A stretch of 64,000 nucleotides of DNA from Nomia melanderi (taxonomy: Eukaryota; Arthropoda; Insecta; Hymenoptera; Halictidae). Shown piece by piece: positions 1 to 10,812 of this stretch. Location of the stretch: positions 17,241,660 through 17,305,659 of the forward strand of contig NC_134999.1 in assembly GCF_051020985.1 (NCBI RefSeq). Reading direction: 5' to 3'. The notes beneath the pieces are model-generated. The model was given only the letters and a program-made list of their open reading frames with translations. It searched no databases and had not been told where the DNA came from. A program made the translations under genes and the position numbers. Every line of letters begins with the position of its first letter. The stretch's first letter is position 1.

Positions 1-108
1 CTTATTTAAATGGTTCGAACCCTTTACAACTGGGGTGCATATTACACCAACACCAACGTAGTATACACATCCTGTGTTTTAGAGGGTTGCAGCAAGGCGA
101 AACGGTAG

Positions 109-525
109 CTGATATATTTGAGAATTCTACTGCGAGTCCGTTTAATATCCAATTAACAAGAAATCTTATTAAACGAAATTAAAATTATTGGAAATCGTTT
201 CAATTTCTAAGAGATTTTGCTACCTCTGTCTAGCGTCCACATTACCAATTATTTAAATAATTCCAATGTTATTTACTATATTCCTTGAACACTCCTAATT
301 TTCACAATTAACACCAATATTTAACTCCACTATCCAGAAATCAATAGTAGAAAAATTCAACTTTAGCTAATATATTTTCGAATTCTACCGCGAGTCCCTT
401 TAACATTCAATTAACAAGAACTGTCATTTATAATATTCCTTGAACACTCCTAATTTTCCCAATTACCTCCAATATCTAACTCCACTATCCAGAAATCAAT
501 CCCAGAAAAATCCAACTTTCGCTGA
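109..525. repeat. Two-copy local tandem repeat
   Basis: A segment starting at 109 (tagctgatatattt, then a GAATTCTAC motif at 122) recurs at 365 (GAATTCTAC at 380). The CCTTGAACACTCC motif at 283 recurs at 438. The first unit carries about 100 extra bases between its two conserved blocks. It is AT-rich and has no coding potential. Confidence 0.75.
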
Positions 526-1120
526 AGCAACCCTCGCGAAACTCGCTTCTTGGAAGACACGAGCCACGGTTCAAGGTCGATGGCAGGCATTCCAAGGCAT
601 CGCTCACCCCCTAGCCGACCAAGGTGTGTATATCAACCCTCCCAGGAAACTGGTCTAGCATCCCTTCTGCAGTGGAAGCTTCCATTGCTACCCCATGCTG
701 TCTGCCACCCCGGAACTTCGCTGGTAGAGCGTATCTACCCTCGAAAATCCATAGTGGACCCACCCTTCCAGGCGCCTGCGCGTCTCCCTGTTCCGTTCCA
801 ACGACCAAGCCGCCCTCCTTCCCCCGGCCGGTCTGCGCGTCTCCTCTCTGGGCTGGAAGGACGTCAACCAAGCAGCCAGCCTGAATGCGGCTAGCCCATC
901 AAAGGGTATCGGAAGGGACGGGACGGATACGCGGACGCTTTTGTCCCGGGTTGTTGGATCCTGGGGTTCGAGAGGGTGGAAGGGAACCGGGGGATGCGGA
1001 GAATCACGACCGCCAGGAACAAAATGGCGCGCGAACGACGGAAATGGTTCCTCCTCGCTGACTGGACTCGAAGCTACCGGGAATTCTGATTTCTTTGGAA
1101 CAAATGTTCCAACCCCTATT
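526..1120. other. Non-coding, GC-rich stretch
   Basis: The bases from about 530 to 1080 are CpG-rich and give overlapping open frames on both strands (for example 550-894 plus and 688-1134 minus). These are rich in Pro, Arg and Ser and show no recognisable domain. Overlapping frames of this kind are expected from base composition. I see no gene here. Confidence 0.6.
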
Positions 1121-1358
1121 TTAACCTTTAGCACTCCAGGTTGTTTTGTAATCTATCAGCAACTGCAACTAATTTTTATAGTATTCCTAGCGGAAATTAG
1201 AAATGCTATAATATTTCTTCGATCTTTTATTTTCCTTGTTAGTACAAAATTTGGATCTGTGAAAAATCGAATAATTTTAGGGTAGTTTCTTTGATTCATT
1301 AAAATATTTAATATTATAACTGCTGCAATATTGGAGCCTACAGAGCTCAAAGGGCTAA
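1121..1358 (-). mobile_element. TTAA-flanked MITE, family C
   Basis: The element starts TTAACCTTTAGCACTCC and ends AGCTCAAAGGGCTAA. It matches the elements at 12400, 54361 and 55760 in the opposite orientation. The inner palindrome GCTGCAATATTGGAGC (1322-1337, one mismatch) lies next to the right end. Its last four bases (CTAA) also begin the next element. Assignment to the piggyBac type rests on the TTAA ends and the terminal repeat form. Confidence 0.8.
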
Positions 1359-1813
1359 TACATTGCGTACAAGTATCGAGAAATCTCGTTTTTATATAGA
1401 GATAATTAGCTGTGCAACTTCGCTAATTACAGTATTGAAGAAATATAAAATTTAAATCGAATTGATTATCTATTTGACACTAAAACTACCAGACGGGTCA
1501 AATGACCCATGACGTCGTCTTTTTGCAATTATTAGGTAACAACTGTTTCTCTGAGAAATTATTAAAGAAATTCATTTAGCACTACGCAAATTGAATTGTA
1601 AATCAATTAAAGTCTGAACAGATGGACTCTTGGAGTTCCTACAGCGAAATTTTCAAAAGTCAATTGAACTGTTCGGTAGTTTTAGTGTTAAAATATATTA
1701 CATGATAATATGATATCCGAGTTTCTCTATGTATAGTGACATAAGTTGACCTCAGTGAAAATTGCCATTCACAATTCAGTTTTCTGAAAATTAGCCGGTA
1801 CGCAATGTGTTAA
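1355..1813. mobile_element. TTAA-flanked MITE, family T, split by a nested element
   Basis: The left end is CTAATACATTGCGTAC and the right end GTACGCAATGTGTTAA, a near-perfect inverted pair. A perfect palindrome CGAGAAATCTCG lies at 1377-1388 just inside the left repeat. A family N element (1474-1691) interrupts it. Another copy of the right end (GGTACGCAATGTAA) lies at 1958-1977. Confidence 0.7.
1474..1691. mobile_element. TTAA-type MITE, family N, nested in family T
   Basis: Begins TTGACACTAAAACTACC and ends GGTAGTTTTAGTGTTAA, so the terminal repeats match over about 17 bases. The palindrome GGGTCAAATGACCC lies at 1495-1508. Related copies lie at 56014 and 61497. The left TTAA has mutated to TTGA. 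Confidence 0.8.
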
Positions 1814-1950
1814 CTCTATTTCCACCGAAGGTGTCCAAAGCCACCTTCTGAAATTTTCACTTAAAATCATTTTCCAATATTAGTCGTATATTCTGGATTG
1901 TTTTTTCGACTTTTTCAATAACGATTATAAAACTAACGATGGGAAATGTC
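1810..1950. mobile_element. Truncated MITE, family S left part
   Basis: The left end TTAACTCTATTTCCACCG, followed by GGTGTCCAAAGCCACC, aligns with the complete element at 2779-2993 for about 135 bp. It then breaks off, and the right terminal repeat is missing. Its TTAA is shared with the right end of the family T element. Confidence 0.7.
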
Positions 1951-2778
1951 AAAAATATTAGTCGGTACGCAATGTAATTGCTCAGCTATTAGTTTGCAAG
2001 TATTCTCGCTAGTGAATCGTACAATAGTTTTCACTGTTTATAAGCCACGTAGCTTTCGATTTGATAAGAGACACAAGAGTTGCTAAGTGACTTATTATTC
2101 CCATGAACACTCGTTCCAACCAAGAATTAACCAAGAGAGTAAACTAGAGGCCAGCAGCTAGACCAGCCTCGACCGAAATTCGGGGACTTGATGGATTCGA
2201 GGATGGCGTGTTAGAGCTTCCGACATTTCCACTTTCGCGTCTGGTGTTATTTAATAAAAATTTTGGTCCTAGGATCAACGTAGTCCTCGTACATTGTTAA
2301 TATCTTGTTTCTGTCGATTGCGCAAGTGGCTGGTTGATTTGTTTCGGTCGTGACGTTGGTTTTGGTGTACGTTTGTGTTGAGGTTAGCGAAATCGGTGTC
2401 CCTGTTAAGGGAAAACTGCGATCGAAGGCAGGCTTCGTTGCCAGCCGGGGATGGAAAATTGCCGCGGGAGCCTTGGGGTAACGATCGCGATAACGTAGCC
2501 GGCCATTAAACAGCGGCTGAAGTATGCGCGCACATTTCGAGTGCGTAACCGTGTTACGGTTCGCGGAGCCCGACACGCATCTACGCAACCGGTCTAATAT
2601 TAGCTGGCTGATGGAGACTATTCGGTGGGGTCGAACTACTTGACACGTTGTCACCTGGCCGCACAGGAATCGCGGCTCGCTAGCCGATTTCACTCCACGG
2701 TTCTTTTGCACCCTCGAAAATCTTGGTAATCGTTCGCCGCTAGTGAATGTTAACCTTTCGTTTAGGGGATGAAGTAAT

Positions 2779-2993
2779 TTAACACTATTCCTACCGAACG
2801 CGTCGAAGGACATCTTTCGAAATTTTAACTTAAAAGTATTTTCATTAGTTGTGTATCGTGAATTGTCCTTTCAACTTTTCCAATAAAGATTATAAAATTA
2901 AAACTGAAATGGAAACTGATTGGATTGAGAAAATAATTTTGAGTTAAGACTTCAAAAGGTGTCCTCTGACACCTTCGGTAGAAATAGTGTTAA
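2779..2993. mobile_element. TTAA-flanked MITE, family S
   Basis: The ends are TTAACACTATTCCTACCG and CGGTAGAAATAGTGTTAA. The palindrome GGTGTCCTCTGACACC (2958-2973) lies immediately inside the right terminal repeat. The equivalent left block has decayed. It is 215 bp with no coding potential. The open frame at 2247-2813 on the minus strand runs into it and is probably chance. Confidence 0.85.
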
Positions 2994-3200
2994 AAATCTT
3001 GCAGATAATTTTTGCGCCAAATTAATGTCAACATTTGTGTCTGTAATGATATTTTCACCATTATATTGTTTTCAACGTTCTTGATATAATAGTAATTGTC
3101 CATTAATTATCAATTCCTAGTTTATGATTTATCGAATATTGATATCCATCCCTTATTTTCTCGAGAGTTTAGTAAAATCACTTTCTATATGGAATGTAAT

Positions 3201-3451
3201 TTAACCCCTTGCCGTACAATGACGAGTAAGACTCGCGATGAAGATTTCTAAACTAATTCAACAACAATCGATGTTATTCATTACCCACGGATCAAAGCAA
3301 ACAACTATTTTGCTATTATCATTGTATTATCTTCAAATAAAATTTCCACTTGAAGTAGAATGGACAATTTTATTGCATTTCTTCCAAATTGTCGATAGTA
3401 AAACGGTACACGAGCTTAGTGGCGAAAGTAAATAGTACGTCAAGGGGTTAA
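3201..3451 (+). mobile_element. TTAA-flanked MITE, family B
   Basis: Starts TTAACCCCTTGCCGTAC and ends GTACGTCAAGGGGTTAA. The palindrome CGAGTAAGACTCG lies at 3223-3235. It is highly similar to elements at 17062, 20361 (inverted) and 34647. It contains a 65-codon open frame on the plus strand (3238-3435); the inverted copies do not support it as a protein. Confidence 0.9.
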
Positions 3452-5277
3452 TAGTGATTCAACAGAGTTTATAACGTCGGAAGGAATACTAAATTACACG
3501 GGAATATATCTGCGTCGCAAGTTGCTATTGGAGGGTTTAATAAATTCGGATCTGGTTACTATAAAAGACTATCGATTAGCCGCGTTCAAGGTATTTATTC
3601 ATACATGTATATATATAGCCGAAAGGTTCGGATAATTCTTAATATCAGTGGATCGCATGTAATCGGTGAAATGCCTAAGTTGTTCATTATCCAAGGTCAT
3701 CAGCGGCATGTCGGTAGACCGGGCTGACGATCATAAATAAAGGTACCGTTCTACGGCAACTAATTACTAGAAGAATTACGATCCCGTGATTACTTGTTGC
3801 GGCGGGCGCGATTAAAATAATTATTCCGACTGCCTTGAGGACTCGCGGACGAAATTCAATAACGTTCGCCGCGGGAAACCGTAATTCCACCGTTTAATGG
3901 CAGCCGCTTAAGGGTTGCAGATGAAGCGATTGACACGGAAACTAACGAATCGCCGTTATAAAAATCCAGCTGGAAATTCGTCCACGAAATTCCTTGTAAC
4001 GGTTACTATAAAAATCACAGTAGGACGCCATTATTTTGGCGTTGCAGCGTTGCCTCGTTTAGTCGAGTCCACCTTTAACCGAGCTTCGTGTTGTCCGCGT
4101 TGCTGTTCGGTGGCATCAAGATATTAATTTACTATTTGCAAAAAAAATATCGTATCCACGTCTGGGCAACGAAGAATGGCTTAATTTCATTCGGAAACGA
4201 ATTAAATATGTGATTGCATCGAATTAAACTGTGCAATATTATATTATAAACGTGTGTTCTCGCGATTTTATTAGACGATTTACGAACACCTATTATCCGG
4301 GGGTAGACACGGTGTCTACGTTGCCTCGGGTAACCAAGATTTCATTGCATTTATAAACGATTTGCGAAGGCGATCGTAAAGCTGCTCGAAACGTGCATCT
4401 CGTGGAACAGGACGGGCGATGTTGTTGCGAAAAAGGAGGAGAAAAAAAAAGAAGAGGAAAAACAGAGGAAAAAAGGGGAACAATTACGTTATAATTACGG
4501 CGTTGTCGCATCGGTTTCATTCTACAACGATTCCCGGCGAACTTGCAGTTTCAGTGTGCATTGAAATGCAGTTTTCTGCCGGGCAAAGTGCACGGTTCGC
4601 GGCAGCTTTCTTCCCACGATGGGAGAGAACAAAAGTCGGTTACATAAACGCGCGCGCCGGCTCATTCATTGGCTCCCTTGGCACATTATTCTATGAAATC
4701 TATAATTTTTCTTCTTCCTTTTTCTCTTCCAGCCGTACGTCATCGTCGTACAGTCATCGCGATACAGTCATCCGATCTCTGTTCCGCTTACCCTTCGCCG
4801 GGACGATCGCGGAGCGCGTAATTATCTTGAGTCATCCGACGAAACGGGTGCAATTTGCAATATTGTTTAGCCGTGAAATCGAAACGGGAAGCACGCGGAC
4901 CGATGTACTCGCTGGAGTCACTGCGACTCATTCGGTCTGTTAATGATCATGCGACCGTGGATAAATTAATATGCGACCAGCCGGTACCTTGAATCGTGCA
5001 TTCTAATGAGTGTGATTTCGGATGTGGTTTAACTAGGAAATAGATGAATCGAGGATTGAATTATGTTGTATTGTGTTGTCATCGCGATGAAGTCACTTAA
5101 TGCCCGCGCTATCAAGTGTCTTGCGTAGAAATTAATCCGCGCGCAATCATCTTCAATCAATGTCCCCGTTGAGTGACCCGGGAACACGATTGAATTATAT
5201 TATCTCCGTATGGAAATTTAACGTCAGAGTAATTATCTGTCTCTCGATTGAAATCGACTCGGACCGTCCGATCACTC
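3452..5277. other. Non-coding stretch
   Basis: Mixed AT-rich and CpG-rich sequence. It includes a purine run near 4434-4480 and a pyrimidine tract ending in AG at 4732 that could pass for a splice acceptor, but no recognisable exon follows. Open frames at 3687-3890 (minus) and 4419-4943 (plus) show no family match. Confidence 0.6.
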
Positions 5278-6221
5278 AATCATCCTCAATTTCATAATCC
5301 TCTAATGAAGGAATCCATCTCAGTTTCAAGGACACTACTCTTAAAAACAGTTCAAACTCAATCCAACAATCCAATTTTCGAACATCTCGATCCTTTAAGC
5401 TTTCTTGAACCATATTCGCTTCACTGATAATCCAAAGCTTCAGATTGATTGTAATCCCATCGAATCCACAGTCCCATTTTCTCCAATCATCCTCAATTTC
5501 TTAACCCTCTAATAAAGGAATCCATTTCAGTTTCAAGGACACTACCCTTAAAAACAACTCAAACTCAATTCAACAATCCAATTTTCAAACACCTCGATCT
5601 TTTAATCCTTTGCGGACGGAGATTCTTTGAAATATACAAAATCCTCAATAGATGAAGCTAAATTATATATCAATTACTTGAATAATAGAAAAATAGGAAA
5701 GTACGTGCTGATCTTTTGCTATTTGAGTAATTAAATCATCTGTTTACGACTTAGTCTTCCAAATACGAAAATTTCATCTAGTCGAAATGTCGATATCCGT
5801 CCGCAAAGGGTTAAGCTTCCTCGAACCATATTCGTTTCACTGATAATCCGAAGCTTCAGATTGATTGGAAACCCATGAAATCCACAGTCCTATTTTCTCC
5901 AATCATCCTCAATTTCTTAACCCTCTAATAAAAGAATCCATTCCATCTCGGTTTCAAGGACACTAACTTCACAAACAACTCGCACTCAATTCAACAATCC
6001 AATTTTCGAACATCTCGATCTTAAGTTTTCTCGAACCATATTCGTTTTACTAATAATCCAAAGCTTCAGATTGATTGGTATCCCATCGAATCCACAGTCC
6101 TATTTTCTCCAATCATCCTCAATATCTTAACCCTCTAATAAAGAAATCCATTCCAACCCCATTACAAAGACACTACCCTTAAAATCAACTCAAACTCAAT
6201 TCAACAATCCAATTTTCGAAC
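5278..6221. repeat. Tandem array, unit about 207 bp, 3.5 copies
   Basis: Units start with AATCATCCTCAAT at 5278, 5485, 5901 and 6111. The spacing is 207, 416 and 210. The 416 is 207 plus the 209 bp added by a family K element (5602-5814) inside the second unit. Each unit contains a CTTCAGATTGATTG block and a TCCACAGTCC block. It is non-coding. Confidence 0.9.
5602..5814 (+). mobile_element. TTAA-flanked MITE, family K, inside a tandem unit
   Basis: Starts TTAATCCTTTGCGGACGG and ends CCGTCCGCAAAGGGTTAA. The neighbouring tandem units read CTTTAAGCTTTCTTGAACC at the same place without the insert. This shows insertion exactly at TTAA with TTAA duplicated. Related copies lie at 33478-33803 and 34875-35085. 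Confidence 0.9.
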
Positions 6222-7051
6222 TGGATTGGAATCCAATTTTTCCAATTTTTCCATTTTTCTCCAATCAAGTTTGACACATTGTTTAACCTGTCGGTGGTGA
6301 ACAAAGAGGAACGGGGGCCGGAGAAAGAGGTCGAAGAAAGAGGCTGAGGGGTTGGTGGCAGCCCTAGATGAAACGACCATGCGCGGATTTAAAAACTGGA
6401 GCCATAACCGAGCCGGGCACTGCCCACGTGGCACTCCTTACCTCTCTCGTCCTCGTCCCAATAATTAACTGTGTTTTGCACGCGGCGCGGCGGCGCGAGG
6501 AACTCGCGCGACGACCAGGAACAAAAGGCCTGGCCGGGCCTCCTAATGGTATCTGAATGAGAGACTATTCCACGAGGACCCTGCTCGTCGCTCCTCGTCC
6601 CCGGATAATGGATTCGGTGTCATCTAATAATTAATAGAGTTCTTCTCTCGGCCGCTGCCGCGCAGACGCGCTGCCGCGTCCCGTGTACGGCCCCGGCAAT
6701 CTCATTCATCACGCTTTCTAACCCCTAAGCATTTTAATTAAGGCCGCGCGAGTTGTTTTTCTCTCTTTCCCGCGGCTAGCTTCGTTTTTTTTTCTCTCTC
6801 TCCCTCCCACTTCTTCTTTTCCTTCTTTTTACGTTTTTACACTTTTTCACTGGGCCGTGCCTCCATTTTTCCCGGCCACTCCGAGCGCAGTGCGTTGGGA
6901 ACTTCGCTCTCTCGTAGAAACTATCGCCGAACGCTTTGTTAGATGGATTTCTTGAGCTTTTAGAGGTTCGGTGATTCTTTCGGACATCGTTGGGTGTTGG
7001 AAGGTTAATAACCTGGGAGGAGATAGTCGAATTTTCGTGGGAAACTGCTTT
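6222..7051. other. Non-coding CpG-rich stretch with pyrimidine tract
   Basis: Bases 6360-6760 are CpG-rich with scattered TAATTA motifs, the kind of composition seen in regulatory DNA. Bases 6770-6850 are an almost pure pyrimidine tract (CTCTC and TTTTT runs). No exon is recognised. Confidence 0.5.
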
Positions 7052-7486
7052 GATCCTTGTGCCACGTGTTTAATAGTACTTTGTATGATTCTCAAATGGA
7101 ATTTTAGCGACTCTGTTTTGAAACTCTCACTTCAAGTAGATTTATTCGAACTTCATCGTCCTGAATGGCACTAAAGAAATAAATTTGATCCTTGTGCCAT
7201 ATATCTAATAGTACTTCGTATGATCCTCAAATACAATTTTAATGACTCTAGTTATCAAATGATATCAATGTTTTGAAATTTCTGCTTCAAGTAGATTTAT
7301 TCGAACTTCGTCCTGAATGGCACTAAAGAAATAAATTTGATCCTTGTGCCACGTATTTAATAGTACTTTATATGATCCTCAAATGGAATTTCAACGATTC
7401 TACTAATTATCGAATGATACCAATGTTTTGAAACTTTCGAAGATTTATTCGAACTTCATCGTCCCGAATGAAACTAGAGAAATAAA
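7052..7486. repeat. Three-copy tandem repeat, unit 135-152 bp
   Basis: The motif GATCCTTGTGCCA begins units at 7052, 7187 and 7339. Each unit contains TTTATTCGAACTTC, a CTGAATGGCACTA-like block (or variant) and GAAATAAATT. The spacing differs by 17 bp because the second and third units carry an extra ATCAATGTTTTGAAA-like segment. Non-coding. Confidence 0.85.
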
Positions 7487-9271
7487 TTAATTAGAGCTCG
7501 AAGGGAGCGGAATGTTGATGGCTACCGAATAATTCAATGTTTAACGTTGAAATCGTCGAGTCCAGGTTCTCTGGTCGTCGGAACAGCGTAGTTCCGAGCG
7601 AAGTTTAATAAAGGGTAACTCGCATGTACTTACTCGGTTGGCGCAACACTGTTCCCGGGTGTAATTCGAGATAAGAACTGGTCCTGGGCCATCGCGACGC
7701 GTCCATCTCGTCCGGCGGGACTGCCGGGACAGCGAGCCGACGGGCTGTTAAATATACGTACGTACACGCGTAGGAATAATAATTATTGCTTAAGTACAGG
7801 GCTGCGAGTGTTCGCGGCGCGGTGTCTTTGATGGGGAGTTCCGTACTGGTTCGGTATGGGGTCCCATTCCCACAGTACTCGCTTCAATTAAACAAACAGT
7901 CCGAGCCTGATCCGTAAATGTTTCGATTTTCCATGTTTCTACCGGCTGCCAATGGCGTCGGGCTCGTCAACGATCAATTAAACGATCAACTCCGCGACGT
8001 CGACGTAAATCTTTCAATATTTCTCATAATCAAACGGACCTTACAAACATCTCAATAATTACTGACTGGCGACAGATTACGAATCACGTCTAAATTAAAT
8101 GAACATCATCGACAAATTATCATTCTATTATCATTCTATTGCTAAATAGAGAGAAACGAAAATTTCAGTTACTGATATTCATGGTTCTGAAGTTACAACT
8201 GATTCTGAATTTAACGAATCGCCAGGGACTGTTTCATCGAAGTTACGCCAATGGTCGATCGGGCCTCCACGTGGTACCGCAGTTATCAATTTTTAGCCGT
8301 CATAATCGCCGGACAATTCTTGGTTTTTACGTTTACGCGGATGGAAAGCGGCGGAGGGAAGCGAAAACGAAGAGAACGAGGAACGTAATGAATCGAGAGT
8401 GAAGAGATAGAGTGAAAAGGAGGGGGATGACGGAACGAACGGAGGAGAGACGGAGACGGAGGGGCAATGGTACAGATGGGCGAAATACTTAGTAATAACT
8501 ATACTTATCCGAAAGAATCCCGACTGTTGAGTGGGCAAATCGGTCCGCAGGGTTTCTCCGCGTGTCAATCAACCCTCCGACACTGGTCGTCTTTAATTAT
8601 CGTGGATCGTTCGGTCGCAGGCCGCCTGTTGTTCGAGCCTCGAAGGTGGCCGGCGGTGCTCCGCCGTGGAATTCCTGAAACCAGTCGAACGCGGGGAGGC
8701 CGGAACGATTATCTCGATTATTCTGGCTAATTAAGGCGCGGTGATGCATTGTTGCCTCGCTTGCCCACACGGGATATTCTTTCGGTGCCCGCCCGATGTG
8801 TCAGATTTGACAGTGGCGCCGTTCGTTTTGGCGTTCCCGGTGGTTTCCGTGATTCTAGACACCTAGAAAATTCAAAGAAGATACTCCTTATATCGGGCAA
8901 ATTGTTTATAGCAAGATTTATAGTTTGTGATAATTATGTTTGGATTGTAGATGATGTTTCGTTGGTAATCGACAGTTATTTGTTTTCCATGGTGCGAGAC
9001 GTGGGAAGAGAACAGGCGTTTGGAGGGAATATTTTATGACAATGTTTATAGTTCATTTTTCGAAGAGTATCCCGTGATTCCACGGCGCTGCGTCACGAGA
9101 CAATTATTTCCCGATGTTTAATTAACAAACGTTATCGTTGACCGCGTCATTACGCGGGGCACGGGTTGGTATTGCGTTTAATCTGACTTCAATTAGTTGA
9201 TTATCGGAGATCGCGGATGAAAGATTTGTGACGGCTCGGCTTAATGGAAATGAATTTTCCGTTTGTTCCAG
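7487..9271. other. Sequence directly upstream of the ss bHLH exon
   Basis: This is probably intron, because the exon at 9272 starts at a splice acceptor rather than at a start codon. It is CpG-rich in places and lacks the TTAA elements that crowd the downstream side. I looked for an upstream exon with a basic run ending in the two bases needed to complete the split codon and did not find a convincing one. Confidence 0.6.
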
Positions 9272-9462
9272 TTTAAAACCACCGCAAAAGGATGGCGTGA
9301 CGAAGTCGAACCCCAGCAAACGACACCGGGAACGACTGAACGCCGAATTAGACACGCTGGCGTCGTTACTTCCGTTCGAGCAGAACATACTCAGCAAACT
9401 GGACCGGCTCAGCATCCTCAGACTCAGCGTCAGTTACCTCCGAACGAAAAGCTATTTCCAAG
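9272..9462 (+). CDS. ss: Aryl hydrocarbon receptor / Spineless bHLH exon
   Basis: This exon encodes the DNA-binding and dimerisation bHLH region of the insect aryl hydrocarbon receptor homologue. Family members act in the nucleus as heterodimers with ARNT/Tango on GCGTG-type sites. In Drosophila, Spineless specifies antennal and distal leg identity and photoreceptor subtype.

The exon holds 63 whole codons plus one base at each end. The basic region is KSNPSKRHRERLN, helix 1 is AELDTLASLLP, the loop is FEQNILSKLD, and helix 2 with the start of the linker is RLSILRLSVSYLRTKSYFQ. This combination is specific to AhR/Spineless and unlike Sim, Trachealess or Clock.

A TTTGTTCCAG acceptor ends at 9271 and an AAG|GTACGC donor starts at 9463. 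The upstream intron is phase 2 and the downstream intron phase 1. The reading frame stays open past both ends only by chance. The start codon, PAS-A, PAS-B and C-terminal exons are not recognised in this window. Confidence 0.95.
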
Positions 9463-9601
9463 GTACGCTTCACGGTGATTCTATCCGTCGATTTGGATCC
9501 TTGTTTGTTTTCTGTCGCAATCCTCTATGCAAATTCTCACGGGCCAAATCAAACACGCAAATGCACATGGGTTTCACGAACTATTACTAATCAGTTTACC
9601 C

Positions 9602-9848
9602 TTAACACGTTGAATGCCGCGCGATTTCATGGTACAAAGTACTTGAAATGGGAAAAATATGATATTAAATCATTTGATTGAATTGCATTGTTATTATTGC
9701 CGGTTCATCTAGCTGAATGTCACCACATTAGTTAGCATTATTTATAGTATGGAAATATTTTCAAATAATCATGGTTTAATTGAGTGAACTATAGTAATTC
9801 GATTTTGTTGGGGGTCACCGGTGACCCCCATGGCATTCAACGTGTTAA
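9602..9848 (+). mobile_element. TTAA-flanked MITE, family E, 139 bp after the ss donor
   Basis: Starts TTAACACGTTGAATGCC and ends GGCATTCAACGTGTTAA, a perfect inverted terminal pair. A perfect 20-base palindrome of GGGGGTCACC and its complement lies at 9810-9829, just inside the right terminal repeat. Family E is the most widespread family here, with eight further copies or pieces. Confidence 0.9.
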
Positions 9849-10285
9849 ATGCATTCAAATTAGAATTACATGACTACAACAAATTGGAAACAATCAGCAG
9901 TTTGGGAGATGTAATAAAAGAATGATGATTTGGAAAGATCAGTAAATATAGGAAAAGAGGTATGGAAATATAATAAAATTAATCAAATCATATAGATATG
10001 GAAAAATAAATAATTCATAAGTTCGAGAAAAATCAATAGGATGAAAAGATTACAGTAGCTGAACTCTCGATTCATTTTCAGATACGAGTTTCATATTAAC
10101 ACATCGAATGCTAAATTTCAGCTACTAAAAACGCGAGCGTCGGTGATTATATTGATACATTTTTAAACATCGATCAAACCAAAATTTCTAACTTGCGGAA
10201 GAGAATAAGGAATTCGATTTTGTAAATTTTACTTTGGATTTGTGTTATACACATCTAAAATGTTACACGAACGTAGGATTCCCAA

Positions 10286-10745
10286 TTAACACTAGAATTA
10301 CCGTACCAGTCAAAATGACTGGTTTCGATTGTTTTGTTTGTTATTGATATCTTCGAAGCATTGAATATTCGAAATGATTTTGAAAATGAATAGTTTCATT
10401 TGAGAACTATAATGAATGCTTGAAGAAACTGGAAATAATCTATTGTTACAATTTTTATAGGGATTGCATATTAATCGTATTAACCCTTTGCACTCGAGAA
10501 TATTTTTCTCAACAAATATTCATTATTTTCTGATGAAATGTCAATGATATGTTCTACAACTAACATAAAGGAATACCTTGCATAAATTAAGTAACAGAAC
10601 TATTTTATTTCGATGTTCCGTGTGTTGACGCATTATATAAAAATTTAATATTGAACTCTAAATTTTATCGTTTTCATGGGTCAAATTAAATGGCGAATGA
10701 AAGGATCTCGAGTGCAAAGGGTTAAATCGGTAGTTCTAGTGTTAA
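10286..10745 (+). mobile_element. TTAA-flanked MITE, family D, split by family A
   Basis: Starts TTAACACTAGAATTACC and ends GGTAGTTCTAGTGTTAA. The palindrome CCAGTCAAAATGACTGG lies at 10306-10322. A family A element occupies 10480-10725; removing it with one TTAA restores a 218-bp element. Diverged inverted copies lie at 30339 and 62954. Confidence 0.9.
10480..10725 (+). mobile_element. TTAA-flanked MITE, family A, nested in family D
   Basis: Starts TTAACCCTTTGCACTCG and ends CGAGTGCAAAGGGTTAA, a perfect 17-base terminal inverted repeat. It is 246 bp. It has no coding potential, so it would need a transposase supplied from elsewhere. Confidence 0.9.
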
Positions 10746-10812
10746 ATAGACTAAATATCCCGCATTATCGCGGTGACGTGTGTTAATATTAGTAATTGCA
10801 TTGCACGCGTGA

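Larger units (their letters stand above)
10096..10786 (+). mobile_element. Probable decayed family E element holding two nested MITEs
   Basis: The left end TTAACACATCGAATGC matches family E. The right end ATTATCGCGGTGACGTGTGTTAA resembles a family E right end with a short deletion. Between them lies a family D element that itself contains a family A element, so this would be a three-level nest. The outermost boundary is less certain than the inner two. Confidence 0.55.

Noticed and set aside
1..30. GGTTCGAACC at 12-21, like a tRNA T-loop.
   Set aside because: The flanking bases do not make a complete five-pair stem, and the rest of a tRNA would lie outside the window.
2247..2813. A 188-codon minus-strand frame.
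   Set aside because: It starts within the family S element and matches no protein family I recognise.
4681..4760. A pyrimidine tract ending in AG at 4732, a good-looking splice acceptor upstream of the bHLH exon.
   Set aside because: The following sequence has no Spineless-like basic residues and no convincing donor that leaves the two bases needed at 9272.
9554..9560. CACGCAA (TTGCGTG on the other strand), an AhR/ARNT-type site just after the ss exon.
   Set aside because: Single occurrences of a seven-base word are expected by chance at this length, and no cluster was seen.
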